Assembly (NCBI GenBank): GCA_020091685.1
Contig: CM034599.1
Location: 20,044,006-20,108,005, forward strand
Source of the DNA: Lutjanus erythropterus
Lineage: Eukaryota; Chordata; Actinopteri; Lutjaniformes; Lutjanidae
Length of the DNA stretch: 64,000 nucleotides
Direction of reading: 5' to 3'
Every line of letters starts with the position of its first letter. Position 1 is the first letter of the stretch. The translations under genes and the position numbers were made by a program. Positions 48,721 through 64,000 of the stretch are shown here, piece after piece. The notes under the pieces are model-generated. The model made no database searches. It saw only the letters and a program-made list of their open reading frames with translations, and was not told the DNA's origin.

Positions 48721-51316
48721 GTTACCTTAATTAAATTTCTCAGAAATTAAATTTAAAAAGGTTGACTTTTTATTAGCTTAATTTGATTTTATAGTGTTTT
48801 CGATCTTTGTAGATAATACTGCTACTACTAATTATTATTATTCTTGGTTTAAAGGTTTTAAACAGCTTGGTGGCCTTGTGAGTCTACCAGAGGTTTTTTT
48901 GGTCTACCAAAAACATGGCCCCCTCAATAGATGTTTTCTCTGGTAATCTTGCTCCATTTAACAATTTCGTCCTGGCCACTTAACTCAGTGGTTAAGTGTT
49001 TTCCATGGCAGAAGTGTGACCGTAATTCATTTCCAAGGCAACACATTGAAATCGTTTTGGCATGGAAACCGCTGAGTCTTTAGGTGCATCTGTTGACAGG
49101 TCAGCTGCACCGAGGGAAGAAATGATTTTTCTTTCCTGGAACTAGTTTTGGTTGCATTTAGATATTGAAGTAACACGGTCAGTAAGAAGGACAGTCACGA
49201 GGAGGTTTGCTGTATATTTTCTCTGTTTCTGTAATACTGAATGATTCATTTTTTGAATGGAAGTTTGGATGGACAATTCAATGCTTTAATCTATTTTTTC
49301 TTGTTTAACTGACTGTTGGAAATGATGGCACATCCAGTGCGCCAGTGCGGATGATAACTGGACCTGTTACTGCAATAATGACGACGAATCCACGATATAT
49401 CTGCAGGAATGACGATGAATAGTTTTGTCATAAAAATGACAAATCCTTAGGCTCTTAATGACACATCTGCCTGCTTTTCTTGAGGTTTAATTTCACTGTT
49501 TACCAGCTAGGCCTTCATGAAAATACTGCAGCTATGTAAATGTGTTTCTGAATATTATTTAGATCAAAATGGGCAACTTCCCGTAAGAGGATAACATTTT
49601 CTGTACAACACGTCCACGGACGCCGAGTTAAAAGACAGTAACAGAAGAAACTTGGGAATTTCCAGAACTCCTTCGAAGAACGAGTGAACTTCCACTGCAC
49701 AGCACTGATGGTCGCCACTTAGGATTTAATCCTCGTCGTGATACGATGGATAAGGTAAAGAAAAATAAAGTTTACACACAATTCATGAAAATCTAGGTTG
49801 TATTGACATATGGCATATGCTGAGTATGGACCTTCTGCTTCTTACATTTCACAAGGCTGATCCTGAGTGTCACAAACCTGATCAAATGTTTTTATTTATT
49901 TATGTATTTATTTATGTATGTATATATTCACTTTTTCTGTCTATCTATCTATCTATCTGTAACTCAATATAGCTAAATAGTAATCAAAAATGTAACTTAA
50001 TATGTACCCATGAAATAAGTGCAAAATAAGTAATTAAAGAAACTCAGATAGACCAACAAGGATTAGAGACATTTAACTTTAACAAAACGTGCAGCTAAAC
50101 AGATAAAATGGTAAATAAGCAGACATGCATGTCATTGAGTTTATAAGTATTAAGTCCTTTGAATGGGACCATGGCTGCAGTATGGATCTCAATTCAATGT
50201 ATAAACTGATGGACAAAACATCAAGAACATTTGTTGTGATGTTGAATCAGTACAAAACATGGTATCATCTATTTAACTATTTTTTCTTAGAATCAAGTGT
50301 CATTCAGGATATATTTAATTCAATATTTAGAAGATACACAATGTTTTCCCCCCAAAACTCAAAGCTACTGACATTTAAATAGAAAAGTAAAGTTTAAGTG
50401 GCATATTACATGCTACATTACATGCATGTCTGTGTCTTTGGGTCAGTGTGATTCTTTGGGTTAACTACAGTCAGGGCAGTGGGGGAGAGGGTCACTGTTA
50501 CCTCACAGCCAGAGGTCAGAGCTAAGAAAAGCTCTGACCTCTGCTCAGGTAAACTACTGCAGCTGATAATCACAGGAGACCTTCACCTGCAGCTTACTAT
50601 TATTAGTTTTAGAGGTCATTCATCCCTCGCTGTTGCTAATTTTAGACATGTGTCTAATTTTAAACAAATGAATAATTAAACAAATATGTGTGTAACCCTC
50701 CCGGGCCTATCAATTTCCAGCATTGAGGTTGAGCAACACCGTAGCATGATGCTCTTCTAAATAAAAGAAAGTCACAAGGTTCATATTCAAGGTTATTTGT
50801 TTTGTGATGTTGGCAGACTGTAAGACCTCAGTCAGGTGCGTGAGCTCCAGGTCACAGGTTACACTGTGCCACATGAAAGCAAAGAATAATTTACTAAATT
50901 TATCTCAACTCATCTTTGCCATGTTAAAAGGCCATCAGAGATAATTTACATACCTCCACAGTGACTGAAAACTCAGTGATTATTGTAAGATTATGATTTT
51001 GTTTTTCTTTTGTTCAGATAACCATAAAACAAGGAAAAACTCACTGGGCTGAAAAGCCTCTTTTTCAAGAATGAAGAGATTATTTCTATTCAGCCATGAC
51101 AGAGCTTTATGTTGAATCGAGTTATAAATTAAATATATGACTACACTATATAATAAATACAAATATATCTAAATTCTTAACCAGTCAGTGATATGTTCGT
51201 CATGTTTTATAAATATTTGCCTTCCCACAATAAAAAGAACTGTCTATAAAACTTAATTCCTTGTAAAAAAGTAGGTCGCATAGATTTTTAGCTCTGTGCT
51301 TCTACGGCTGTACTTC

Positions 51317-51318
<2 letters not shown>

Positions 51319-51348
<30 letters not shown>
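51319..51348. repeat. (TG)15 microsatellite upstream of gck
   Basis: This pure TG run ends ~245 bp before the gck start codon and ~125 bp before the TATA-like box. It is followed by alternating CGTGCG / CATGCATG sequence, so it could affect promoter length or structure. Confidence 0.9.
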
Positions 51349-51349
<1 letters not shown>

Positions 51350-51472
51350 CTGCTTACGTGCGTGCGTACATGCGTGCATGCATGTGTGTTTGAACCCCGG
51401 TCGCCAGATGGGGTGAGATCGGGGAAGGGGTGGTCATTATTTGCATGTGGCGTGGCCGGCCCACTTCACCTG

Positions 51473-51593
51473 GGCATAAAAACAGCTGAGGTTCTCTCAT
51501 TCAGCGCTACTCACACTTCACTGACTCTGCACACACACACTCACCACACACCTAGAAACACACACAGGGGCTCATTTAGTTAAAGCTGTGAAG
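51473..51593 (+). promoter_or_regulatory. gck: Probable gck core promoter and 5'UTR
   Basis: A TATA-like GCATAAAAA lies at 51474-51482, ~112 bp before the ATG. Initiation about 25-30 bp downstream would give a short leader rich in CACACTTCAC/CACACACAC. The promoter serves the only first exon seen in the window. The ATG context is AAGATGC. Confidence 0.5.
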
Positions 51594-57017
<5,424 letters not shown>

Positions 57018-57559
57018 AGGGAGCTGTGCACTCTCAGGAGGGACAATGGTGAAGAAAGACTGAACTCTCAGTGTGGGAACATTGATGACATGTCATCCAC
57101 TGTCGGCAGCTCTGGCCTTTTTCAGGCTCTGTGGGATGTGTGTCAGTCACCGCCGGAAGATGTACAGAGAAGAAAGCAGCAAACAACCTGTATTATAGAC
57201 TGTATCTGGTAGTATTAGACCAACTTGTAGCAATTTCAGTGTTTCTGAACATTAAGAATTGGTTTACTGCGACAGACTGGCCCATTTCAAAAATGGCTGA
57301 TGTATTATTGATGATGTTGATACCATACATTGCAAAGTGGTTAATGTACAACACACTGTTTTTGTAAATGACGTTGTAAACTATGAGTAAATCAAATTTG
57401 CTTTGTTGTGTAGTAATTTTTTTGTTTGTGAGCAATGAAATATTTCTGGTATTGTATATTTAAATGATATATTTACAACCTTATGTGTGTTTGCCAGTAG
57501 GTTGTAGTTTTTCATATGTGCATGATGAAATATGCTTTGGATGTGAATAAGCTAAACTA

Positions 57560-57565
57560 AATAAA
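57560..57565 (+). promoter_or_regulatory. gck: gck poly(A) signal
   Basis: A canonical AATAAA 543 bp after the gck stop codon, followed within ~45 bp by a TTGTTGTTGTTGTTTTTATT GU-rich tract, as expected for cleavage. Confidence 0.7.
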
Positions 57566-58039
57566 ATTGCTCAATTAAACTATTGTACTTTAAACTTTGT
57601 TGTTGTTGTTTTTATTTCCAAGTATGTCTATGCCTGTCTTCTCTTGAATATAATGGAACTTGATGGCACTCAGCTTGTGGTGGTTAAAGTGAAAAAAAAC
57701 CCAAAAACTCAACAGCAGTGTCTCTTTCCAGAAATCATGAACCAGTTACTCAAGATAATCCACAGACCTTGCTGTGAGCAGTTTAATGCAGGAACTGATT
57801 TCTTTCTACCGAACTACACCTAGCAACTATATCGCAACGCTGAAGGAGGCATGCATCGACTCATGGACAAGAGGCTTGTACTTGTGACAGCATGGGACGT
57901 AAACATTAGGCCCCTCCTCGGCTGAGCTTTAACCTCTTGTGCATAAGTGAATGTGCATTTCCTTCTGCACAATGATGTGGTTGGTGGGTGTAGTTCGGTA
58001 AAAAGAAAATAGTTTTCAGTGTTTTTCAACAGTCTTTCA

Positions 58040-58225
58040 AATGTATTCTCTGTTCACCACCAGCTCAGTGCAATCTAGTTCCATTATATTTGAGAGAACA
58101 CGGGCGTCTCTATGACCAACATCTTCAAAACTCAGTAACACACCAAACAATCTAGATGGATAAAGAGTACGAGAGGACAGAAAAAAATATGTATTTTTGA
58201 TTTTGAGGTGAACTCTTCCTTAGAT
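58040..58225. mobile_element. Remnant of family-2 MITE
   Basis: The stretch CTAGTTCCATTATATTTGAGAG...CAAACAATCTAGATGGATAAAG...GTATTTTTGATTTTGAGGTGAACTC parallels the 3' half of the element at 20812-21423. The left end is missing or too diverged to place. Confidence 0.55.
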
Positions 58226-59081
58226 ACCACAGCTAAATCAGGTCAGTAAATGCTTTTTCAGGTTATGTGGACAAGTCTTGAATATATGACATATAGTTAA
58301 TTCAATGTCAACTAAAGACACTTCATAACAGAAATTCCAGTGTCATTAAAACAAATTAAAAATACCAGTGTAGTGTAAGCACTACTTAACATGAATATGA
58401 TACCTCCTTTACTGTAAATGCCACACTATACAATGAATCCATAATAAATGCTGATAATTATGGGGGTAAACTATCTAATAAATTCTAATTGAAATTTTGG
58501 TCTTGTGGGCTCTTTCTGTAGACTGTAAATAAGGCTACCATGTCCAGTTCTCACCAGTAATTCACTGAGGGGGGCATTTTAATTTAGCTTGCATAGGAAA
58601 ACATCTTAGCTGTCCAAAGTAAATCAAGAGAGTTCCAAGAGAAGTGTCATTCCTACTTAATGTCAATTAGTTCTCGATAATATATCAGCTGCTTAATTTT
58701 TTTTTAGCTGGTTTAATTTGTCAAGTCTTTTCGTTTTCATTTAACTAAATAAACATGTAGTCCATATCTCTCTCTCATTGCTGGAATAACGGGATATTGT
58801 TATATTTGTAATAAATCAGGCTCACTGCCTGCTGTATGTTGTTACTGAAGTCTTAATAATAATGCACAACATAAAACATACATTAAAGTTACCTTTAGAG
58901 CCTGATTTGACCTCTTAAGAGTAACTTTACTTGTTTGAGTGACTGTCGAACGTCAGAGGTCACTTTCCCCTGTCTCCTGCATCCCCCTTTGCTCTTCATA
59001 TCTCTCTTTTCCAGCCCACAGGAATCCTGCTGCTTCACCTCTTATCAGGTCCCTTCAGTGACACACAGAGAGCAGCCATGG

Positions 59082-59205
59082 CCATGTAAGGGGCTATGTT
59101 GCCCACCACAGGCTATTATAGGAGGGTAGAAGATAAGATGGGCCATACTTAAAACCCACCCCAGCATCCCACCTCGGCTGGGAGTCCACGTACGATCACT
59201 CAGAC
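59082..59205 (+). promoter_or_regulatory. myl7: Probable myl7 cardiac promoter
   Basis: Within 125 bp upstream of the ATG there are two CArG-like sequences, CCATGTAAGG (59082-59091) and CTATTATAGG (59113-59122), each with one mismatch to CC(A/T)6GG. There is also a consensus GATA site, AGATAAGA (59131-59138 region), and a TATA-like TACTTAAAA (59146-59154). Serum response factor and GATA control are well known for cardiac myosin light-chain promoters; their use here is inference. Confidence 0.5.
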
Positions 59206-61607
59206 ATGGTAAGTCAGTCAGCGTTTGCAGTCTTTTGATACTTTCAGAAAACAGATCATTTAGGAATCTTACTTTTGTGTTATATTTAGGTTATTGTGTA
59301 TTTAAGAACATTGCTTTTGTGAAATCAGCTATTTTGTATACATTTGATTTATCTGTATGCAGACACTGCAGTACACAAAACATGAGTTTGCAGTGGAGAA
59401 AATATCAGTGTGAAAACTGAATGTGTTTGTGCTCATCTTCTCAGGCGAGTAAGAAGGCCTCCAATAAGAGACAGAGGGGAGGACAGAAGTCTTGCTCTAA
59501 TGTCTTCTCCATGTTTGAGCAGTCACAGATACAGGAATTCAAGGAGGTACAGTACTGGGTCTTGTCCTGCCTCTAAGACTTTGCTTGGAGGAAATTTGCA
59601 TAGCAACCTGTGATTTTTGCTTTTCATATTCATGCAAGGGAAGAGAAATATTCATGCTCCTGGCTTTCTCTAGTTAATTAAATTTTTATCAGAATGATTG
59701 AATGGAATGGCCTTAACAGACTGCATGAATTAAAAGTACATGTCCATTGCAAACCATTTGACTTCATGCAAGAAATTTAGAAATGACTAAGAATTTTTGT
59801 TCTATATGAAGCAATTTACACGTATTAATCGGTTTGTATTGCCAATGTGTGGATGGATCGTAATGTAACTTAAAAAATGAGACTTTCCCTGACAGTCCCA
59901 GTTGCCTCTGACAGCCTGTGGACCAATTTCTATGTAAAGGACTCAGATTATTATTTCTGGGAAAATCTGAAGGGTGTGATATTCATACACACTCCTGAGT
60001 GCACTGCCTCTCTTTAACTCCACTACAGTGCCAACAGTGTGCAACATGAGCTAACATTAGCTTCGAAATGGATTCTGCTCTCATCAGCAAATGACCAGCA
60101 CCCATCACAACACAACCCAAACTTTACTTACTTCATCTGTCAGCATGATGCTGGTCAATCCTGCTCAGTCTCGTGTGCGTCATATCACTATTTTGTTTGT
60201 GCCTACGAAGTGTGAACACCTGAACTAAAACCAGCTGACTGCAGTTCACTGAACAGCCAACTCTGTCATCGATGACAAGGACTTTCAGAAAATCCCACAT
60301 AGTACCTTTAATGTCACTCCTGCCAGAATTGCCCTTGGTTATTTTTAGAAAACAGCACCTACCCAAAAACAATCATTGTACAGGTCATATAAAAGGTCAA
60401 TGCAAGCATACTTTTCAACAATAATGACCAACAGATAACTGCTCATGTAGACATAATGAATATAATTCTGAAGCACTGAATGTTCATTAGTATTGTTCAT
60501 TAGTAATACTTTGTATGACTAAATTCACCTCCTTTGACAACTTGTCATTGAGAAGGAAAACAAATATTAAATTAAATTCAGTGTAATGTAATCAGTGTAG
60601 TGCTTATATTTGAGCTGTGCAGGGTGAAATATCTACTTTTCAGTATTTCTGTCGTTGTAATGAATGATAATTAGTCTCCCTGCATGAGAGAAAACATGTA
60701 ACTAATTCAAAAGAAAAAAAAATACTGAACAATTGAAAAGTGCATGTATTTGTGTGCTTTATCCTATAGGCTTTTGGCTGCATTGACCAAGACAGAGATG
60801 GTGTTATAAAAAAGCAGGACTTGAAGGAGACGTATGGACAGCTGGGTATTTTTTTTTTTAATTTTTAAATATTTGTCTTTTTAATCTATCAATTTATACC
60901 TAAAACTAAAAAGATGTAGACGGTAGTGATGATATATATATGCATGTGGGTGTTTGTGCACCAGGGAAGCTTAATGTCAAAGATGAGGAGCTGGAGGAGA
61001 TGCTGGCTGAGGGGAAGGGTCCCATCAACTTCACCGTGTTCCTGACTCTGTTTGGAGAGAAACTGAATGGTGAGATTCTTTCACAAATGTTGAAACAAAC
61101 CTTTGAATATTTTTTGATGATCTCTCTAAAAGAAGTTTGGTGATGCGTTGTCTTCCTCCAGGCACCGACCCTGAAGACACCATACTTGCTGCTTTCAAAC
61201 TTTTTGATCCCAATGGGACAGGCTTTGTTAATAAGGATGAGTAAGATAAATGTTGTTCATTTGTTTTAATATCATTCCTATTAACCATAACGTTACACTG
61301 TCTCATTTATCCTGTCCTTACACTTTTTTCTTGTCTCGTTTTTCCAGGTTTAGACGATTACTGATGAACCAGGCTGATAAATTCACAGCAGAGGAGGTTT
61401 GTCTTTTTTTTTTTTTTTTTTTTTTTTTTTACAGTGAACAACACTCAAACTGTTTAAGATGATCATTTTCACCAGGAAAATTGTCACTTCATTAACCTCC
61501 AGGTGGATCAGGCCTTCGCTCTCGCTCCCATCGACCCTACTGGCAACATCGACTACAAGTCTCTCTGCTACACCATCACACATGGAGATGAGAAGGAAGA
61601 ATCCTAA
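59206..61607 (+). CDS. myl7: Atrial/cardiac myosin regulatory light chain 7
   Basis: This is the regulatory light chain that binds the neck of cardiac myosin heavy chain; in fish it is the heart-wide cmlc2. There are seven exons: 59206-59208 (ATG only), 59445-59546, 60770-60845, 60965-61069, 61162-61240, 61348-61396 and 61503-61607, 519 nt for 172 residues. The Lys/Arg-rich N-terminus leads to the phosphorylatable site SNVFSMFEQ (Ser19). The first EF hand has an intact-looking calcium loop [12 protein letters not shown]. The others ([22 protein letters not shown]) are degenerate, as usual in this family. The protein ends HGDEKEES. Sequence and length agree with MYL7 rather than MYL2. An initiator-only first exon is normal for this family. 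The intron after 61396 holds a T27 run. It lies in tandem with gck. Confidence 0.97.
61404..61430. repeat. Poly(T) tract (T27) in myl7 intron 6
   Basis: Twenty-seven T residues followed by ACAG begin only 7 bp after the donor at 61397. The real acceptor is at 61501-61502. Confidence 0.95.
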
Positions 61608-61997
61608 AACAAGGACTGTAATCCCATAGTGTAGTCAGGTCACCTAAACTGTTTTTACACTGGGTGCTTATCATTTAGAAACATCAGTGATTGCTGGAAA
61701 TATGTTGGAATATCTGATTCATTCAACCTCAGCTGTTCACGGTTATAAATGCTGCAGTTCTGTTGGTATTAAAAAGTGTTTGTTTTTATGCCATTGAGAA
61801 TAAAGTGTTGGGCTCCTCAGAAGCTTGTTTGTTGATTACAAAGGCTTATTTTGTTAAACCTCTGAGATCTGCAGACCTTTCTGTTTTTGCATACCTTTGT
61901 ATTTTGCCTTATAAAGTTAACTTTTTTTTTTTACAGTATCATTGATATTTACACATCCCATCCTCAGCACAACCTCAGCTAGTTGTATATGTCAGTC

Positions 61998-62003
61998 AAT
62001 AAA
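61998..62003 (+). promoter_or_regulatory. myl7: myl7 poly(A) signal
   Basis: AATAAA lies ~390 bp after the stop codon, in GTCAGTCAATAAAGACGTC. An earlier AATAAA in TTGAGAATAAAGTG near 61798 may be an alternative. Confidence 0.6.
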
Positions 62004-64000
62004 GACGTCTTTACACTATGATAGTGGATATAAGCCCATAAATCAATAAAACAAACAAATAAAACTTACAGATTGGAACTTGAATTGTTATTTATTTGAC
62101 TCAAAACAGCACTGCAAACCATAGTATCAAAAGAAAAACACGGAAAACTGCAAATACTTATTTGGATCTTCTATAGCATCTTCTGTTTATGAGTTATGCC
62201 CCCCTTTTTCATAAGGAATTGCCTTTTTTTCCTGCCAGTACATGTTCCTAAACATGATATGCATCATGCGCAGCTCCTGTCCACAGTCACATGGGCAACT
62301 GGCATTTCTCTTGCATTATCCTGTAGTCACCTTTATAGACTGAGTCCTCTGCTGTAGAAATTGCAATGGATGTGGGATTGTATTGCTTCTCCCCTGGTGA
62401 AACACTGAATGTGGAATAAGACTAAAAACTCCAGAATTTCAAAAAAAAAAATATCTGATAATCACACACAGGAAAAATCATTTTTATACATTTTTATTAT
62501 TTAAAATATTAATTATGTTAATCTCAGCTCATCAAGAAATGTGTAACTTGAATCATTTCCACATACTTTAATATATTTCTAAATATTTTATAGTAAAGTC
62601 AAGTAAAGAAGATGTCAGTGGATCAGACGCCTCACTGCATTCACTCCATTCTTTTGGTACACTGTTGCCATGGATACAACAACAAACACCTCCATAAACT
62701 CCACGGCCACATCTTGCTGCTCACACAGCAAACAGCCAGTCAACAACAAGAGGACGAGGAAGAGTGTTAAACTCTGCAAGGCAAGCTCCTCTACTTTTAG
62801 CAGAAGCATTCGCAACAGCAGAGTTGCATCCAAATGACTGTGAGTTTATTTTTGATTTGTGAAATCTGTAGTCCTACTGGCAGAGATGCCTATTGCATCT
62901 GGAGCTGCAGGCAGGGTGGATGTAGGAGTAGATAGCACAACATGGACACCAGATGGACTGAAGAGGAAGACCAAACCTGCCAACAGCAACTGTGACTCCT
63001 ATCTGCAACGGTGGGTGACATTACTGCAGATGTTTACTGTGTTATTCTGTACCTTTCATCTTAAACTTAAGTAGATTCATATAACTTAACTTTTTGCATG
63101 GATGGATGGATGGATACGAAACACTACTGCTGTGACTTTTCAGTGCACAGAACAGACTTTTCCATCTTTACATTCAAAACAAATTACATGGATGTCAATG
63201 CAGAGTGCAACATTTTAAGAAAGTTAATTTATATTTGGTTCTGTCAGGTTTATTTCAGCGATACACTGTTAAAGGTTTCTTCACTAAATCTTTTATGCTA
63301 AACTTAAGCTCTTCAGTTTTTCAATAAACACAAAAAAGTTGTCAATCTATAAACTTTTGTGAGATAATTTACTTTTCTTCTTTAGATAAACATGACTCTT
63401 TGAGTGAACCCAGTTTATTATTTGAGTGCTTAAAATTAAACGGCTGCAATAGAAAATATTAATTTGTTTCCCACTATTCACCTTTCTCTTTGATGAGTTC
63501 TAAGTTTGAGGCACTTTTGAAATACAGTTTTTGTTTCTAAAACTCAAGAAAGTAAATGATCTCCATAAAAGATTATAGGTTGGCAAAACATTTTTTTTCT
63601 AAAGTTTGTATAAAGATTTTAAGAGTTTGAGTTTGATTTAAGGCTCGAATTTAGTGAAGAGTTCCCTTGAAATTCTGAGTTTTCTCAGCTTTTCTTTTTT
63701 TTTTTTTTACAGTGTATAGATAATAAAAACTGATGGAGTAGAGAAAATAAAAGCTGTGTACTCAAAGTATATTCAGCAACTAATTAAATGGACTAAATTT
63801 AAAATCATACCCTCCGAGAAACAAGACAAACAGTGTGATAACAGATTCTTAGAGCCAGGGCTAAAAACAAAAGCTTTACCACAGAGCAGTTTTATTGGAT
63901 TTTATTGCTAAGAGATAAAAGCAGCTTAATTTAAACACTGCCTGTCTGAATCAACAGCAACCCGTTTGTCATCTGAACTGTGCAGAGGGAGACACGGATG
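62004..64000. other. Spacer downstream of myl7
   Basis: Apart from the weak exon candidate at 62886-63010, no gene is recognised. 62615-62838 has open frames on both strands. 63011-64000 is AT-rich and shows no repeat with clear ends. Confidence 0.4.
62886..63010 (+). CDS. Candidate first coding exon of an unidentified gene (partial)
   Basis: An ATG in the context GCAGAGATGC opens a 41-codon frame (MPIASGAAGRVDVGVDSTTW..., ending NCDSYLQ). The frame runs to a plausible donor, CAACG|GTGGGTGAC. Codon use is GC-balanced, unlike the AT-rich surroundings. A second exon cannot be placed with confidence before the window ends. I recognise no domain. It may instead be a chance open frame; conservation in other fish would decide. 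Confidence 0.25.

Larger units (their letters stand above)
47648..51472. other. ykt6-gck divergent spacer
   Basis: No gene is recognised. The proximal 250 bp should hold the ykt6 first exon and promoter. The rest is AT-rich and carries the (GATA)n tract at 48655-48720 and a short (TATC)n run near 49938-49958. The frame on the minus strand at 49515-49718 shows no recognisable domain. Distal regulatory elements of gck could lie here, but none can be named from sequence. Confidence 0.4.
57018..59081. other. gck 3'UTR and gck-myl7 spacer
   Basis: The gck 3'UTR runs to the AATAAA at 57560-57565 (overlapping AACTAAATAAAATTGC). After it comes a repeat-bearing spacer with a family-2 MITE remnant at 58040-58225. 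No coding exon is recognised. The frame at 57131-57367 lies within the gck 3'UTR and is not a gene. Confidence 0.6.

Noticed and set aside
50500..50560. Short inverted repeat CAGAGGTCAGAGCT...AGCTCTGACCTCTG
   Set aside because: It is a ~14-bp hairpin in spacer DNA with no flanking duplication, no terminator role in a eukaryote, and no link to a gene.
61431..61434. Strong-looking acceptor (T27 then ACAG) in myl7 intron 6
   Set aside because: It would make a 38-nt intron and put a TGA in frame at once; the acceptor at 61502 restores the known MYL7 C-terminus.

Overview
This 64 kb window is nuclear DNA from a vertebrate, almost certainly a ray-finned (teleost) fish. The genes are split into many short exons with GT-AG introns. 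The proteins read as close relatives of known fish and mammalian proteins. The spacers carry typical fish dinucleotide microsatellites and short non-autonomous DNA transposons. I see no operon, phage, plasmid, CRISPR array or other prokaryotic feature, and no novel multi-gene system.

Layout. (1) 111-17897, + strand: 24 exons encoding the C-terminal ~1190 residues of a Dbl-family Rho exchange factor of the ARHGEF28/AKAP13 group, best read as arhgef28; its 5' part lies outside the window. (2) 19300-30537, + strand: a complete 17-exon gene for an 891-residue gp130-type class I cytokine receptor of the LIFR/OSMR group. (3) 34470-39285, - strand: a 4-exon gene for a ~101-residue single-pass membrane protein that I do not recognise. 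(4) 43071-47188, - strand: ykt6, complete (7 coding exons, 198 residues), with an inferred 5'UTR intron. (5) 51594-57017, + strand: gck, glucokinase, complete (10 exons, 475 residues). (6) 59206-61607, + strand: myl7, atrial/cardiac regulatory myosin light chain, complete (7 exons, 172 residues). (7) 62886-63010, + strand: a weak candidate first exon of another gene.

The ykt6 / gck / myl7 order and orientation mirrors human 7p13 (MYL7-GCK-YKT6). The RhoGEF and LIFR/OSMR-type genes have their likely human relatives on chromosome 5, so the window joins two blocks that are separate in human. The genes do unrelated jobs: Rho activation, cytokine/STAT signalling, SNARE trafficking, liver glucose phosphorylation and heart contraction.

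The less ordinary signals are an uninterrupted (TG)35 tract almost touching the 3' splice site of receptor exon 5, two in-frame NAGNAG acceptors in the RhoGEF gene, several families of TTAA-flanked inverted-repeat transposons (one a near-complete fold-back), a retroposon with a clear 12-bp target duplication, and the unrecognised membrane protein. Exon boundaries come from reading frame, phase and splice-site consensus only; no transcript data were available.
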